This document shows positions 33,172 to 42,174 of a DNA stretch of 50,330 nt, piece by piece. Under the pieces are notes generated by a model. It did not search any database and was not told the DNA's origin. It worked only from the letters and a program-made list of their open reading frames with translations. The stretch's first letter is position 1, and each line of letters opens with the position of its first letter. Position numbers and translations under genes: made by a program. The DNA lies in the NCBI GenBank assembly GCA_040901795.1, contig JBBDYH010000013.1, forward strand, positions 1 to 50,330, written 5' to 3'. This DNA comes from JBBDYH01 sp040901795 (GTDB taxonomy: Bacteria > Planctomycetota > Planctomycetia > Pirellulales > JALHPA01).

Positions 33172-36100
33172 ATGACCAACCGGCCAACCAGCCAACACGG
33201 TCTGATTGTTGAGGTTCCGACTCGCATCATGCGGGCCGGAGGGTCTCGATGGCGAGCGAAACGGCTTAACTGCCTGCCGCTGACAATCGCCATCGTCGTG
33301 CTATCGTCGCAAACCGCCCTTGCCCAGGCTGCTCGGTCGATTCCCACGCAGACGTATTTTGGCAGCTTTGCGCTCCTCCATGCGGGAGAATACCGCGACG
33401 CGCTCAAGGGTTTTGCCAGCGAGCGAGGTATTCGCACGCCGCAGAGCCGCTGGATCGACTCGATCTGTTATCACACGATGACGGGCGAGTGTTATTACAA
33501 GCTTGGCCAGTACGGCGACGCGCTCGACAGCTACACCGCGGCGCTCAACCTGTACGTCGCCTTCGCGGATTGGATGGCTTCGGTGCAGTTCACGGCCCCG
33601 ATTGCTCCGGTCGCGAACCGGCCCGGTGTGCCCTGGGGGCGGAGCACACGCAACATGAAGCTGGGCTCGTTTCGTGAGTTTCCAATCCAACAGGGCCAGC
33701 CGGTCACCGAGTCGGCCGTCCGCCGCGGCGGCGTCATCGCCGCACCCGTACAGCGGTTGATCAACGTGACGGAGATCGTCCGCTGTACTTGCCTGGCGAT
33801 GATGCGCCGCGCCGAGCTGCTGGGACCGCTGGCCAGGCACGATCGACTGACCGACAAGGTTTTGTCCGCCGCCGGTCAGCGGATTGGCATTCCGAATCAT
33901 TGGTCACAGGCCTGGCTCGATGCGCAGCTCGGTTTTGCGAACGTCGCCGCCGGAAACGATGGTCAAGCCTTCGCTTTGTTACAACGATCGCTCACAGTCG
34001 GCGGGGAGATGGATCATCCGATTACGGGGCTGGCGCTTCTGCAACTCGGCAAGCTGAGTCTCGATGCCGGCAAGCTCAATGAGGCGGCGCTATATTTCGA
34101 AGAGGCCAGCTACACGGCCGCCGAACCCCAGCACAATGATCTGACAGTGCTGGAAGAATCCTTTCGTTATGGTTCGATCGTGTACGCCATTTCGCGCCCC
34201 AAAACCGTTTTTGCGCCGTTGGCGCCTGCGGCGGTGTGGGCCGCCAAGCAACGTGCCCGCGAGCTCCAGGCTTCACTCTTGATTCAAGCCGCCGAGAGCG
34301 CCGCGGAGATCGGCCAGTCGCAGCCTGCGATGCAACTGCTGACCCAAGCCAGAACGCTCATGGGCCGCCGCATCATGGCGGCCTGCGAGATTGGCGCCCG
34401 GCTCAACTACGTCATGGCGCTGGCGCAGTACCAGACGGGAAATGTGCCGCTCGGCGACGAATCGCTCGCCGCGGCGCTCGCGATCTACAAGGGATTCTCC
34501 CCGTGGCTTTTTCAATTGGCGCTGACCAGCACGGAGCTGGCTAAGAACAACCTTTCCTCTCGAGACGCGCGCGCGATCTTCGAGCGGTTAGGCGACGATC
34601 CGACGCCGGCCGACTGGGTGGCGCGGCCGATGGATTGCCTGGCGGTGCTCACCACACCGCATCATCCGACGTACGAGCAATGGTTCGAAACCGTGTCCGA
34701 GCGCGATCTGGAGACGCGGCTGGAAGTAGCCGAACGCGCGCGTCGCCATCGTTTTTACAGTGCGCTGCCGTTTGGCGGGCGATTGCTCGCGCTGCGCTGG
34801 CTGCTCGAAGCGGCCGAGGAGGCGCTCGACAACGCCGCACGCTTGCAGCGGCAGGATTTGCAATCTCGTTACCCCGCTTACGCCGAGTTGAGCAAACGCG
34901 CGGAAAACCTGGTCGCCCAGCTCAAGCAACTGCCGCTTGCGCCCAGCGGCGAAAACGGTGATGCGCTGCGCAAGCAAAGCGAGCTACTCGAGGAGCTGAC
35001 CAAAGTCGCGGCCGGCAAAGAGGTGATTCTCCGCGAGATCGCCGTGCGTCGCGAGCCGGCGAACTTCACTTTCCCGCCAATCCGCAAGATGAAAGACGTG
35101 CAGGCGGACTTGCCCTCGGGAACCGTGTTGTTGAGCGTGTTCGCCGCCAACCGGCAGCTTCACGCGATACTGCTCTCCAAGGACAAATACGCCAACTGGA
35201 AAGTCGAGCGACCCGAGGTGCTCGAAAAGAAAATCGCGGCCCTGTTGCGGGCCATGGGCAACTTCGACGCCGTGCGCGAGCTGCCGCAGTCGCAATTCAG
35301 CGACAAGACCTGGCAGGAGCCGGCGCGCGAGGTGAGCGACCAGTTGCTGAAGGGCTCGGGGCTGAACTTCGCGCAGAAGTTCGATGAGCTCGTCGTGGTG
35401 CCCGACGGCGCCTTGTGGTACCTGCCGTTCGAGGCGATCCACGTCGGTAACGCGAAGGATTCGATCCCGTTGATCGCCAAGACTCGTGTGCGCTATGCGC
35501 CCACCGTTGGGCTGGCGTTCTCACAACGCCGCGGACGGTTGGAATCGCCGGAGATGGCCCTTGTTCTGCCCAAGCAGGGACCTGGCGAGGAGCGCGACGG
35601 CTGGAAGGCTTTTGTGACGAAGCTGCAAGCCGCCGTGCCGAAAACGACGGTTGTGCAAGGCGTCGCGGGCCCCTCGCCGCTGTACGGCTCGTTGCTGGAT
35701 GGGATCGTCGTGCTTGACGACCTGGCCAACAATCCGCAAGCGCCGTTCGAATGGTCGCCGCTTCCGCTCGACCGACAGAAGCCCGCCGGCTCGCTGGCCA
35801 ACTGGCTGGCGCTGCCTTGGAAAACGACCGACGTGATGGTCTTACCGGGCTTTCACACGCCGAGCGAGAACGGTCTTCGCGAGAATGGCGCCGCACGCGG
35901 CCATGACCTGTTTCTGGCCTCGTGTGGATTGATGGGGACGGGCGCGCGAACCGTGTTGTTGAGCCGCTGGCGGACCGGGGGCCAATCCAGCCGCGAGCTG
36001 GTCCGGCAATTTGTTCAGGAGCTGCCGTTCTCCACTGCGGCGGAAGCCTGGCAACGCGCGGTGCAACTCATCAAGGAGTCGCCGCTCGATGTGGCCTACG

Positions 36101-36318
36101 AGCCCCGCGTCCGCAGTGCCGCCGGCGCCCCGCCGATCAACGGAGACCATCCGTTCTTCTGGGCCGGATATATGGTGTTCGATTCGGGCGTCGTACCGCA
36201 CAGCCAAGAAGCGGCACCGGAAGAACCGCCGGTACTGAAGCTCGAGCCGCCCAAGGAGGAGAAGATTGTGCCGGAAGTGAAGAACGATGAAGCGGATAGG
36301 AATAAAGACGAAAAGTAA
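33172..36318 (+). CDS. Exported TPR-CHAT protease-like protein
   Basis: This is a 1048-residue protein. An N-terminal signal (about residues 38-50, IAIVVLSSQTALAQA) suggests export. Residues ~55-480 are helical TPR-like repeats (SRWIDSICYHTMTGECYYKLGQYGDALDSY). The C-terminal ~370 residues are a CHAT domain (caspase-like fold) with the segment VVVPDGALWYLPFEAI and the catalytic pair His895 (LPGFHT) and Cys918 (LASCGLMGTG), both present. The last ~40 residues are charged and Pro-rich. CHAT proteases are related to separase and caspases; the substrate here is unknown. A strong ribosome-binding site GGGAGGAGG precedes ATG 33172. No gasdermin or CRISPR-associated gene is near. Confidence 0.88.
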   Translation: MTNRPTSQHGLIVEVPTRIMRAGGSRWRAKRLNCLPLTIAIVVLSSQTALAQAARSIPTQTYFGSFALLHAGEYRDALKGFASERGIRTPQSRWIDSICYHTMTGECYYKLGQYGDALDSYTAALNLYVAFADWMASVQFTAPIAPVANRPGVPWGRSTRNMKLGSFREFPIQQGQPVTESAVRRGGVIAAPVQRLINVTEIVRCTCLAMMRRAELLGPLARHDRLTDKVLSAAGQRIGIPNHWSQAWLDAQLGFANVAAGNDGQAFALLQRSLTVGGEMDHPITGLALLQLGKLSLDAGKLNEAALYFEEASYTAAEPQHNDLTVLEESFRYGSIVYAISRPKTVFAPLAPAAVWAAKQRARELQASLLIQAAESAAEIGQSQPAMQLLTQARTLMGRRIMAACEIGARLNYVMALAQYQTGNVPLGDESLAAALAIYKGFSPWLFQLALTSTELAKNNLSSRDARAIFERLGDDPTPADWVARPMDCLAVLTTPHHPTYEQWFETVSERDLETRLEVAERARRHRFYSALPFGGRLLALRWLLEAAEEALDNAARLQRQDLQSRYPAYAELSKRAENLVAQLKQLPLAPSGENGDALRKQSELLEELTKVAAGKEVILREIAVRREPANFTFPPIRKMKDVQADLPSGTVLLSVFAANRQLHAILLSKDKYANWKVERPEVLEKKIAALLRAMGNFDAVRELPQSQFSDKTWQEPAREVSDQLLKGSGLNFAQKFDELVVVPDGALWYLPFEAIHVGNAKDSIPLIAKTRVRYAPTVGLAFSQRRGRLESPEMALVLPKQGPGEERDGWKAFVTKLQAAVPKTTVVQGVAGPSPLYGSLLDGIVVLDDLANNPQAPFEWSPLPLDRQKPAGSLANWLALPWKTTDVMVLPGFHTPSENGLRENGAARGHDLFLASCGLMGTGARTVLLSRWRTGGQSSRELVRQFVQELPFSTAAEAWQRAVQLIKESPLDVAYEPRVRSAAGAPPINGDHPFFWAGYMVFDSGVVPHSQEAAPEEPPVLKLEPPKEEKIVPEVKNDEADRNKDEK

Positions 36319-36367
36319 AAGTAGTCTACACGGGCGACACACATTCTCGCGCCGGCCGATTGCGCTG

Positions 36368-36460
36368 TGTAGGGAACGCCCTCCGTGGCGTTCCGGAAGC
36401 GCGAGGCAGCATAGCTTCATCAACTCGCCCAACGGAACGGCAAAGAGGCCGTTCCCTACA
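36368..36460. repeat. Double-hairpin repeat at the end of bioF
   Basis: The outer stem TGTAGGGAACG (36368-36378)/CGTTCCCTACA (36450-36460) is perfect. It encloses GGAACGCC-CTCCGT-GGCGTTCC (36373-36394) and GGAACGGC-AAAGAG-GCCGTTCC (36434-36455). The TAG stop codon of bioF lies in its right edge. The element also ends the gap after the CHAT gene. Confidence 0.88.
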
Positions 36461-37613
36461 GATTCGCCAGAGCTGCCGTCAACCGCTCAGTCATCTGCGG
36501 CGTGTGTCCGTAGCTCAAGCTGATTCGCAGGAGCGACTCGCCGAATGGCACGGACGGCGGCCGGATGCCCGGTATGAATAGGCTCCGTTCGCGGAGCCGC
36601 GTGGCTAGTTGCATGGTGCGATTCGCATCCCCAATGACGACCGGAATAATCTGGCTTTCGCTACGGCCGATATTCCAGCCTTGGCGGCGCAACTCCGCGC
36701 GCAGTGCGCAGGCGCGCTCGAGCAGCGTGATTCGCCGCTGCGGTTCGCGCTGGACGATGTCGAGCGCCGCAATGGCCGCCGCGGCGTTGGCCGGGGGGTG
36801 GGCGGTCGAAAAGATATACGGCCGCGCGCGGTTGTAGAGCCAGGCGATGAGCTTGTGGCTACCCACGACGAATCCGCCGGAGCAGCCAAGCGCCTTGCTG
36901 AGCGTGCCCACACGAATGTGAACCGCGTCCTCGACGCCCAGCAGTTCGCACACGCCACGGCCGCGATCGCCGAACACACCGGTGGCATGCGCTTCGTCCA
37001 CGAGCAACATGCAACCGTGCTCGCGGGCCAGCGCGGCCAGTTGGGGCAGTGGCGCAAAGTCGCCATCCATGCTGAAGAGTGAATCGGTAACGATCAGCCG
37101 TCGGCGACAGGTCCGGTTTTGACGCAACAGCTCGCCGAGATGAGCGGCGTCACCATGCCGATAGACGTGAATATCGGCGCGCGACAGGCGGCAGCCGTCG
37201 ATCAGGCTGGCGTGATTCTTTTCGTCGGCAAAGAGGCAGTCGCCGCGATCGACAAGCGCCGCCACCGTTCCGGCGTTCGCGGCAAAGCCGGAGGGAAAGA
37301 CGAGGGCCGCTGCGGTTCCTGCGAACTCCGCCAGCCGGCGCTCCAGCTCCGCGTGCGACGTCGAATGGCCGGTAACCAACGGGCTGGCCCCGGCGCCCCA
37401 GCCTTCGCGATCGATCGCGTTGCGCGCGGCGTTTTTCAATCGCTCGTCGTTGGCTAACGCGAGGTAATCGTTGGCGCCGAAGTTAATCAGCTCTTGGTCG
37501 CCGATGCGGATCGTCGGTCCCTGCGGTCCCTCGTGCGTGATCAAGCGTCGCAACAAGCCGTCGCGCTCGAGGCGCAGCACTTCGTCGCCGATCCAGTCGA
37601 GCGGAGTTGGCAT
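36456..37613 (-). CDS. bioF: 8-amino-7-oxononanoate synthase-like PLP enzyme
   Basis: This is a 385-residue PLP-dependent alpha-oxoamine synthase. It would condense pimeloyl-CoA or pimeloyl-ACP with alanine in biotin synthesis. Visible motifs are NFGANDYLALANDERL, GAGASPLVTGHSTSHAELE, DEKNHASLIDG, VDEAHATGVFGDRGRG and the lysine motif GTLSKALGCSGG with Lys240 as the PLP-binding residue. KBL and other alpha-oxoamine synthases share these motifs, so substrate is inferred from the fold and the best textual match. ATG 37613 is two bases after the stop of the EVE gene. Other biotin genes are not in this window. Confidence 0.85.
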   Translation of the reverse strand: MPTPLDWIGDEVLRLERDGLLRRLITHEGPQGPTIRIGDQELINFGANDYLALANDERLKNAARNAIDREGWGAGASPLVTGHSTSHAELERRLAEFAGTAAALVFPSGFAANAGTVAALVDRGDCLFADEKNHASLIDGCRLSRADIHVYRHGDAAHLGELLRQNRTCRRRLIVTDSLFSMDGDFAPLPQLAALAREHGCMLLVDEAHATGVFGDRGRGVCELLGVEDAVHIRVGTLSKALGCSGGFVVGSHKLIAWLYNRARPYIFSTAHPPANAAAAIAALDIVQREPQRRITLLERACALRAELRRQGWNIGRSESQIIPVVIGDANRTMQLATRLRERSLFIPGIRPPSVPFGESLLRISLSYGHTPQMTERLTAALANL

Positions 37614-37615
37614 GT

Positions 37616-38173
37616 CTAGTGTTTGCCCTGGGCAGCCTTCCGACCCGTGCGCGGCACTTTCTTGGATTTCGTCGGGGCAATGTCGTTGCTTGCACTCGGC
37701 CCTCGTTCGGCCCGTTCGAGCACCGCCTGCCACTCCTTTTCCGTTACTGGTTGCACCGATAGCCGTGAACCCTGCCGCAAGAGCTCCATCTTGGCAAGCT
37801 GTTTCACGCCGCGCAGCTCGTCTAAGGGCAGCGGCCGCTCGAAGATCCGCTGCAGCTTGATATCGACCATCTCCCAGATCGGATTTTCCTCTGTCGCCTT
37901 GGGATCGTAATGGTCGCTACGGCGGTCGAGCGCGGTGTGATCGGCGTAGGCCTCGCGCACCACGAGCGCCGTTCCCGCGATGGCGGGGGGCTGGACGCTG
38001 GAGTGATAGAACAGGACGCCGTCGCCGCGCTTCATCGCGCGCATGAAATTGCGCGCCTGATAGTTCCGCACTCCGTCCCAGAACGTGGTCTTGCCGGGCG
38101 ATTCGGCCAGGTCGTGGATCGAGAAGCAGTCGGGCTCGGATTTGACCAGCCAGTAGCGTTGCGGAGTGGGCAT
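37616..38173 (-). CDS. EVE domain protein
   Basis: This is a 185-residue EVE-domain protein, a PUA-like fold that binds modified bases in DNA or RNA. The motifs RYWLVKSEPDCFSIHDL, WDGVRNYQARNFMRAMKRGDGVLFYHSS and NPIWEMVDIKLQRIFERPLPLDELRG are characteristic. The C-terminal ~25 residues are a basic tail (KSKKVPRTGRKAAQGKH). The start is ATG 38173. A 117-bp palindromic repeat begins seven bases upstream of it. It precedes bioF by two bases and is probably cotranscribed, though no functional link is obvious. Confidence 0.92.
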   Translation of the reverse strand: MPTPQRYWLVKSEPDCFSIHDLAESPGKTTFWDGVRNYQARNFMRAMKRGDGVLFYHSSVQPPAIAGTALVVREAYADHTALDRRSDHYDPKATEENPIWEMVDIKLQRIFERPLPLDELRGVKQLAKMELLRQGSRLSVQPVTEKEWQAVLERAERGPSASNDIAPTKSKKVPRTGRKAAQGKH

Positions 38174-38180
38174 GGAGTTC

Positions 38181-38297
38181 TTTGGAGTGCGATGACTTGT
38201 CATCGCTTTCTTTTTCACTCAAAGTTCTTGTCGAAAACGCCTTCAGTATGCCAACTGAGTTTGAAAAAGAAAGCGGGGACGAGTCCCCGCACTCCAA
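38181..38297. repeat. Structured repeat, family B (copy 2), abutting EVE start
   Basis: The outer stem TTGGAGTGC (38182-38190)/GCACTCCAA (38289-38297) encloses GCGATGA-CTTG-TCATCGC (38189-38206), a middle stem TTTCTTTTTC/GAAAAAGAAA, and GCGGGGA-CGAG-TCCCCGC (38273-38290). The left hairpin is identical to that of the copy at 17546-17658. The right stem has co-varied from GCGGCGA to GCGGGGA with compensatory changes, so the pairing is conserved. Confidence 0.9.
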
Positions 38298-38342
38298 GGG
38301 GTGCAAGATTCGGGCGGCTGCGGAAACTATTATGGCAACCGT

Positions 38343-38933
38343 ATGAGCCTCGTCCCAAGACAACTCGACGAGCCAGCGGCGGCGGAGTCGCGGCCGAGCG
38401 ACGCGCCGCTCGATTGGACGGCGGTGTTCGCCGAACACGGGCGATGGCTGCGGACCGTGGTGATCGCGCGCTTGGGCGAACCGCAAGCGGCCGACGAAGT
38501 CATGCAGGAGTTGGCGCTGGCGGTGCTGCGACAGTCGGCGCCGTTGGCGGACCGGTCGAAGCTCGCGCCCTGGCTGTATCGCCTCGCCGCGACGCAGGCC
38601 TTGCTGTACCGGCGGCAACACGGGCGGCGGCGGAAACTGCGGGACCGCTACGCCGATCGCCATCGGCCGACGGACGAGAGCGCGTCAGACGCCGATCCGC
38701 TAGCGTGGCTGTTGGCCGACGAGCGACGGCGATTGATTCGCCTTGCTCTGGGCCGACTGACCAGCCGCGATGCCGAGATTCTGTTGCTGAAATACACCGA
38801 AGACTGGAGCTATCATGAGCTGGCCGCGCATTTGGGGATCAGCCATAGCGCCGTCGAAACGCGCTTGCACCGCGCCCGGGCGAGGCTGCGATGCGAGCTG
38901 GCGGCATTGGAAGTAATTGAGGTGCGAGGATGA
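38343..38933 (+). CDS. ECF-type RNA polymerase sigma factor
   Basis: This is a 196-residue sigma-70 family factor of the ECF type. Region 2 includes FAEHGRWLRTVVIARLGEPQAADEVMQELALAVLRQ, and region 4 includes LTSRDAEILLLKYTEDWSYHELAAHLGISHSAVETRLHRARARLR, a clear helix-turn-helix for -35 recognition. ATG 38343 is chosen; the GTG at 38301 lies against a repeat. Its stop overlaps the ATG of the next gene (ATGA), a membrane protein of anti-sigma type, so the two form a coupled regulatory pair. Confidence 0.92.
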   Translation: MSLVPRQLDEPAAAESRPSDAPLDWTAVFAEHGRWLRTVVIARLGEPQAADEVMQELALAVLRQSAPLADRSKLAPWLYRLAATQALLYRRQHGRRRKLRDRYADRHRPTDESASDADPLAWLLADERRRLIRLALGRLTSRDAEILLLKYTEDWSYHELAAHLGISHSAVETRLHRARARLRCELAALEVIEVRG

Positions 38934-39730
38934 ACGAGCGATTTGAGTTTACCAACTTGATTGAGCCGAAAGTATTCGACCGGCTGGTCGACGGCGAATT
39001 GAGCGCAACCGAAGAGCGGGCGCTCGTGGCTGCGCTGGACGCACAGCCCGATGGTTGGCGGCGATGCGCAGCGGCGTTTCTCGAGGCCCGCGCCTGGAGG
39101 AGCGACTTGGGTGCATTGGCAAGCGCTCGTCGGGAGAGAATCAACGGCACGCCGACGAGCTTGCACGCGCTCGAACGGTGTGCCACTGGCTCTGCCAGTG
39201 AATTGATTGGTGGCGATTGCAGCGCCAGCCGGGGCGGTTCGTCTACACCGCCGCGTCGCAGCCACACGCTGGTGATCGTCGCCAGCATCGCCATAGCCTT
39301 CTTTCTAGGCATCGCGGCGCAGTCGCAATGGGCCTCACGCGGCGACGCCGCTCGCGATGGCATCGGCGGAAGCCCAAGCGGCGGTGGCCGACCCGCGGGC
39401 GATATTGCTGTTCGCGATGAGAACAGTTCCAACGACGATCGCGGCGGCACGAACACCGCCGCACGCACCCTCACCATGGCCCTGGTCGATGGCCAAGGGA
39501 ACGTCGAGCGGCAGATCGAAGTTCCAGTCGTCGAGGCCGACGGGTTTGATCCGCGCTGGTTGCAGATGCCGCCATCGGTCATGCCCGAGCACGTGGTGAA
39601 AGCGCTGCGGCGCAGCGGCCATACGGTCGACGAGCAGCGCCTGTTCGTTCCGGTCTGGCTCGACGACGGCCGCCAGGCGATCGTCGCGCTTGATCGTGCG
39701 GAAGTGAAATACACCGGCATGCAGTTTTGA
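38930..39730 (+). CDS. Probable membrane anti-sigma factor
   Basis: This is a 266-residue protein whose N-terminal ~60 residues (EPKVFDRLVDGELSATEERALVAALDAQPDGWRRCAAAFLEA) resemble the cytoplasmic domain of planctomycete anti-sigma proteins. One membrane helix follows near residues 111-131 (HTLVIVASIAIAFFLGIAA), then a Gly/Asp-rich linker and a C-terminal domain of ~100 residues outside the cytoplasm. No HxxxCxxC zinc motif is seen, so it is not a classic ZAS anti-sigma. The gene overlaps the sigma gene by four bases. An in-frame hairpin repeat encodes part of the linker (39184-39200). It would hold the sigma factor at the membrane. Confidence 0.72.
   Translation: MNERFEFTNLIEPKVFDRLVDGELSATEERALVAALDAQPDGWRRCAAAFLEARAWRSDLGALASARRERINGTPTSLHALERCATGSASELIGGDCSASRGGSSTPPRRSHTLVIVASIAIAFFLGIAAQSQWASRGDAARDGIGGSPSGGGRPAGDIAVRDENSSNDDRGGTNTAARTLTMALVDGQGNVERQIEVPVVEADGFDPRWLQMPPSVMPEHVVKALRRSGHTVDEQRLFVPVWLDDGRQAIVALDRAEVKYTGMQF
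39184..39200. repeat. Hairpin inside the anti-sigma coding region
   Basis: CACTGGC-TCT-GCCAGTG is a perfect seven-base stem, preceded by TGTGC. It encodes TGSAS in the linker between the cytoplasmic domain and the membrane helix. It resembles the intergenic hairpins of this window. Confidence 0.6.
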
Positions 39731-39757
39731 AAATCGATTACAAATAGGAGCACTACT

Positions 39758-41041
39758 ATGCAAGTCAGACGCATTCAAAACTTGGCGGCCTGGCTCACGA
39801 TGGTCGGCGTGATCATGCTGTCGGGCCTGCGCGCACAAGCCGACGACCCAGCAAACGGTGAGTCGCCCCGCGCTACAGCAGAATCAGCCGCAGATCCTGA
39901 AAGCGTCGAGGACCACCCGGTCGTCGAGGCCGCTCCGGCGACCGACGACGAGCCGGCCGGCGCCTTGACGTTGGATCTTTCCGAGGACGTGTTGATCACG
40001 GCCCCCGGCAGCGAGGAACGAGCGGCGTTTGTGCTGCAAATCAATGCCGAGCCTGCCGGAGACGTCTTTGGCTACACGCTGCGTGACGACGACGGGAAAG
40101 CAACGGCACTGACCGGCCAGCCGTACCAACTTGAAGAGCTCGGCAAGACTTGGATCGGCGTGCAGATCAACGATGTCTCGCCGGCGCTGCGGGCACATCT
40201 CAACCTGGATAAAGGTCAAGGCGTGCTCATCGGCGAAGTCGTCCCTGACAGCCCGGCGAGCAAAGCCGGCGTCAAGCAGTACGACATATTGTTGGCGATC
40301 GGCGATCAAAAGGTCGGCCGCGATGAGGATGTGCTCATGGCCGTCAAGGCCGCCGATGGCAAGGAGATCAAGCTCACGCTGCTTCGCGGAGGCAGCGAGC
40401 GAACTTTGAATGTGACGCCCGCTGAGCGGCCAAAACGGCACACCGTCACCGTTGATCCCATCACCACTGAATACCACAAGGATTTGAACCGATGGTTTCA
40501 GCTTGTGCAGCCGGGCACTCCACCTGGCACAGTTACGCTTCCAAAAGTGGATTTCAACGTTGTGAAGCCGGGGGGCGCGTTGGTATTGCGGAACACCCTG
40601 GCGGCCCACATGACGCTGCCGGATGGATTGACCATCACCGTCACGCGCGAAGGCCAGCAGCCGGCCAAAATTTCGATCAAGCAGAAGGAGCGCGAAATCG
40701 AGACGACCGAGGACAAGCTCAACGAGCTGCCCGAGGATCTCAGGCGATACGTCGAACCGATGCTCGGCCGCGGCGGACCGGGGTCGCTCCAACTACGCGC
40801 CAGCAATACGACGAGTGGTGGCCCGCCGCAAATCCGTGTCGCGCCGCCACGACCGTCGCTCGATGCACTGCACCCTGCGCCTCCCGGCCAGGAGGGGCCA
40901 CAAAAGCGAGTTCGCGCTTTGCCGCGTGGGCGGGGCCCACAGGCCGTTGAACGGCGAATCGAAGAACTGGAGCGGCGACTAGACGAGCTGCAACGCGAAG
41001 TCCGTAGTGGGGACGAGAAGAAGAGGGACGAAAGCAAGTAA
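39758..41041 (+). CDS. Exported PDZ-domain protein
   Basis: This is a 427-residue protein with a signal peptide (about residues 10-28, AWLTMVGVIMLSGLRAQA). A PDZ domain spans residues ~130-225 (WIGVQINDVSPALRAHLNLDKGQGVLIGEVVPDSPASKAGVKQYDILLAIG). The C-terminal 50 residues contain a charged coiled coil (RRIEELERRLDELQREV). No protease domain is present, unlike DegP. It follows the sigma and anti-sigma genes by 27 bases and is likely in the same operon. PDZ domains near anti-sigma factors can mediate signalling at the cell surface, so a role in controlling anti-sigma cleavage is a reasonable inference, not a demonstrated one. Confidence 0.85.
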   Translation: MQVRRIQNLAAWLTMVGVIMLSGLRAQADDPANGESPRATAESAADPESVEDHPVVEAAPATDDEPAGALTLDLSEDVLITAPGSEERAAFVLQINAEPAGDVFGYTLRDDDGKATALTGQPYQLEELGKTWIGVQINDVSPALRAHLNLDKGQGVLIGEVVPDSPASKAGVKQYDILLAIGDQKVGRDEDVLMAVKAADGKEIKLTLLRGGSERTLNVTPAERPKRHTVTVDPITTEYHKDLNRWFQLVQPGTPPGTVTLPKVDFNVVKPGGALVLRNTLAAHMTLPDGLTITVTREGQQPAKISIKQKEREIETTEDKLNELPEDLRRYVEPMLGRGGPGSLQLRASNTTSGGPPQIRVAPPRPSLDALHPAPPGQEGPQKRVRALPRGRGPQAVERRIEELERRLDELQREVRSGDEKKRDESK

Positions 41042-41089
41042 TGGCTCACCTGATGTCTGTCGCCTCCGCTGAACTCTGAACCCTGCCTG

Positions 41090-41977
41090 CTACGGCCGGA
41101 CAAAATTCGCTGTCCACTTGGCTAGCGCGCTCTCGTCAATTGGGCCATGCGGCGCGAGGCGCGCGTCTTGGAATCCTTCGAGATCGACGTCGCGCAGATA
41201 CTGGGTCGCCGAGAGGAGCGTCCCGTTGCATAACCGTCCCGGAGGCGCGGCGCGGCGAACCTCGTCGCGCAGTCGCCGCGCCAACGTGTCCATCGCCGCC
41301 CGGGGAATCAGATGCTGCTGCGCAGGATAAATGAAGCCAAATACGACCAGATGAGCATAGAGCACACGCCAGTGGTCGGCGAAGCGCCGGATTAACCGCT
41401 CCCAATCTACCTTGACCGCGCAAAACCTCAGCAGGTGCGCCACATCGGCGCTGTCGCAACGGTCGCGCTCCAGAATGAACGCCTTCTGCCAGATCGTCTC
41501 TTCAACCGGGCAGACCTTGACCGGCACATTGAGCACTCTGTTGTCGAGTGCGTGCTCGAACCACTCGTCGTCGACCGGGCACAGGCCGTTGCCCGAGTTG
41601 AAGATCACGTCGATAAAATACTCGCCGTGAAACGCCTTGCCGATCCAATGGGGAAAGGGCAGATCGGTCTGGAAGCCGGCTCGGCTCAGCACCCGCAATG
41701 TACGATGCACGTGCTTGGGCCGCACGAAGATGTCGAAGTCTTTAGTGTGCCGAACGATCCCGGTGTGCCGCTCCAGCGCATAAGCGCCCCCCACCAGGAA
41801 CGGGAGGCGTGCGTTCAAGAGCGCCATTAGCCCCTCCTGATAGAATCTTCGAGCGGACGTATCTAACTCGAGGGGGTGCGTGAGCGCGCTAGCGTCAGGA
41901 TGGGGCGTGCTATGGATCGCGTTGGCCGGGTTAGCAGAATGAGAAACGCTGTGAGTTATCGAATGAGGCTTGTTCAT
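41090..41977 (-). CDS. Nucleotidyltransferase-fold protein
   Basis: This is a 295-residue protein. Residues ~55-85 carry the nucleotidyltransferase-superfamily pattern PFLVGGAYALERHTGIVRHTKDFDIFV, with GG and a DxD pair. A helical C-terminal half follows (VDWERLIRRFADHWRVLYAHLVVFGFIYP). This resembles minimal nucleotidyltransferases of the AbiEii/DUF6036 sort, but the partner and substrate are not evident, and toxin-antitoxin context is lacking. The N-terminal ~35 residues are rich in His and Ser and may be untranslated; ATG 41977 is tentative, and ATG at residue 50 is an alternative. Confidence 0.7.
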   Translation of the reverse strand: MNKPHSITHSVSHSANPANAIHSTPHPDASALTHPLELDTSARRFYQEGLMALLNARLPFLVGGAYALERHTGIVRHTKDFDIFVRPKHVHRTLRVLSRAGFQTDLPFPHWIGKAFHGEYFIDVIFNSGNGLCPVDDEWFEHALDNRVLNVPVKVCPVEETIWQKAFILERDRCDSADVAHLLRFCAVKVDWERLIRRFADHWRVLYAHLVVFGFIYPAQQHLIPRAAMDTLARRLRDEVRRAAPPGRLCNGTLLSATQYLRDVDLEGFQDARLAPHGPIDESALAKWTANFVRP

Positions 41978-42022
41978 CGGAGATGTTCCGGGGGCGGCTG
42001 TTCATTTTTGATGGCGGGAAGG

Positions 42023-42070
42023 ATCCCAGCCGCGGCCCCGGCTCGAATACCTCGCCTGCGGCTACGGGTT
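42023..42070. repeat. GC-rich imperfect inverted repeat
   Basis: CCCAGCCGCGGCC... is followed by GCCTGCGGCTACGGG, forming an imperfect inverted repeat. It lies in the gap between the divergent nucleotidyltransferase and phosphoesterase genes. Confidence 0.45.
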
Positions 42071-42174
42071 AAACGAGCGCGAAGTAAGGGAGGGGCAAAC
42101 GCCATGCCGCCGCGGCACATGCTTTGCCGGCAATGATGACGATCACCACAGTCCCTCGGTGGAAAGGATCGACT

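Noticed and set aside
33172..36318. CHAT protein as part of a gasdermin or Craspase-type defence system
   Set aside because: No gasdermin, type III-E or other defence gene is adjacent, and the protein appears to be exported.
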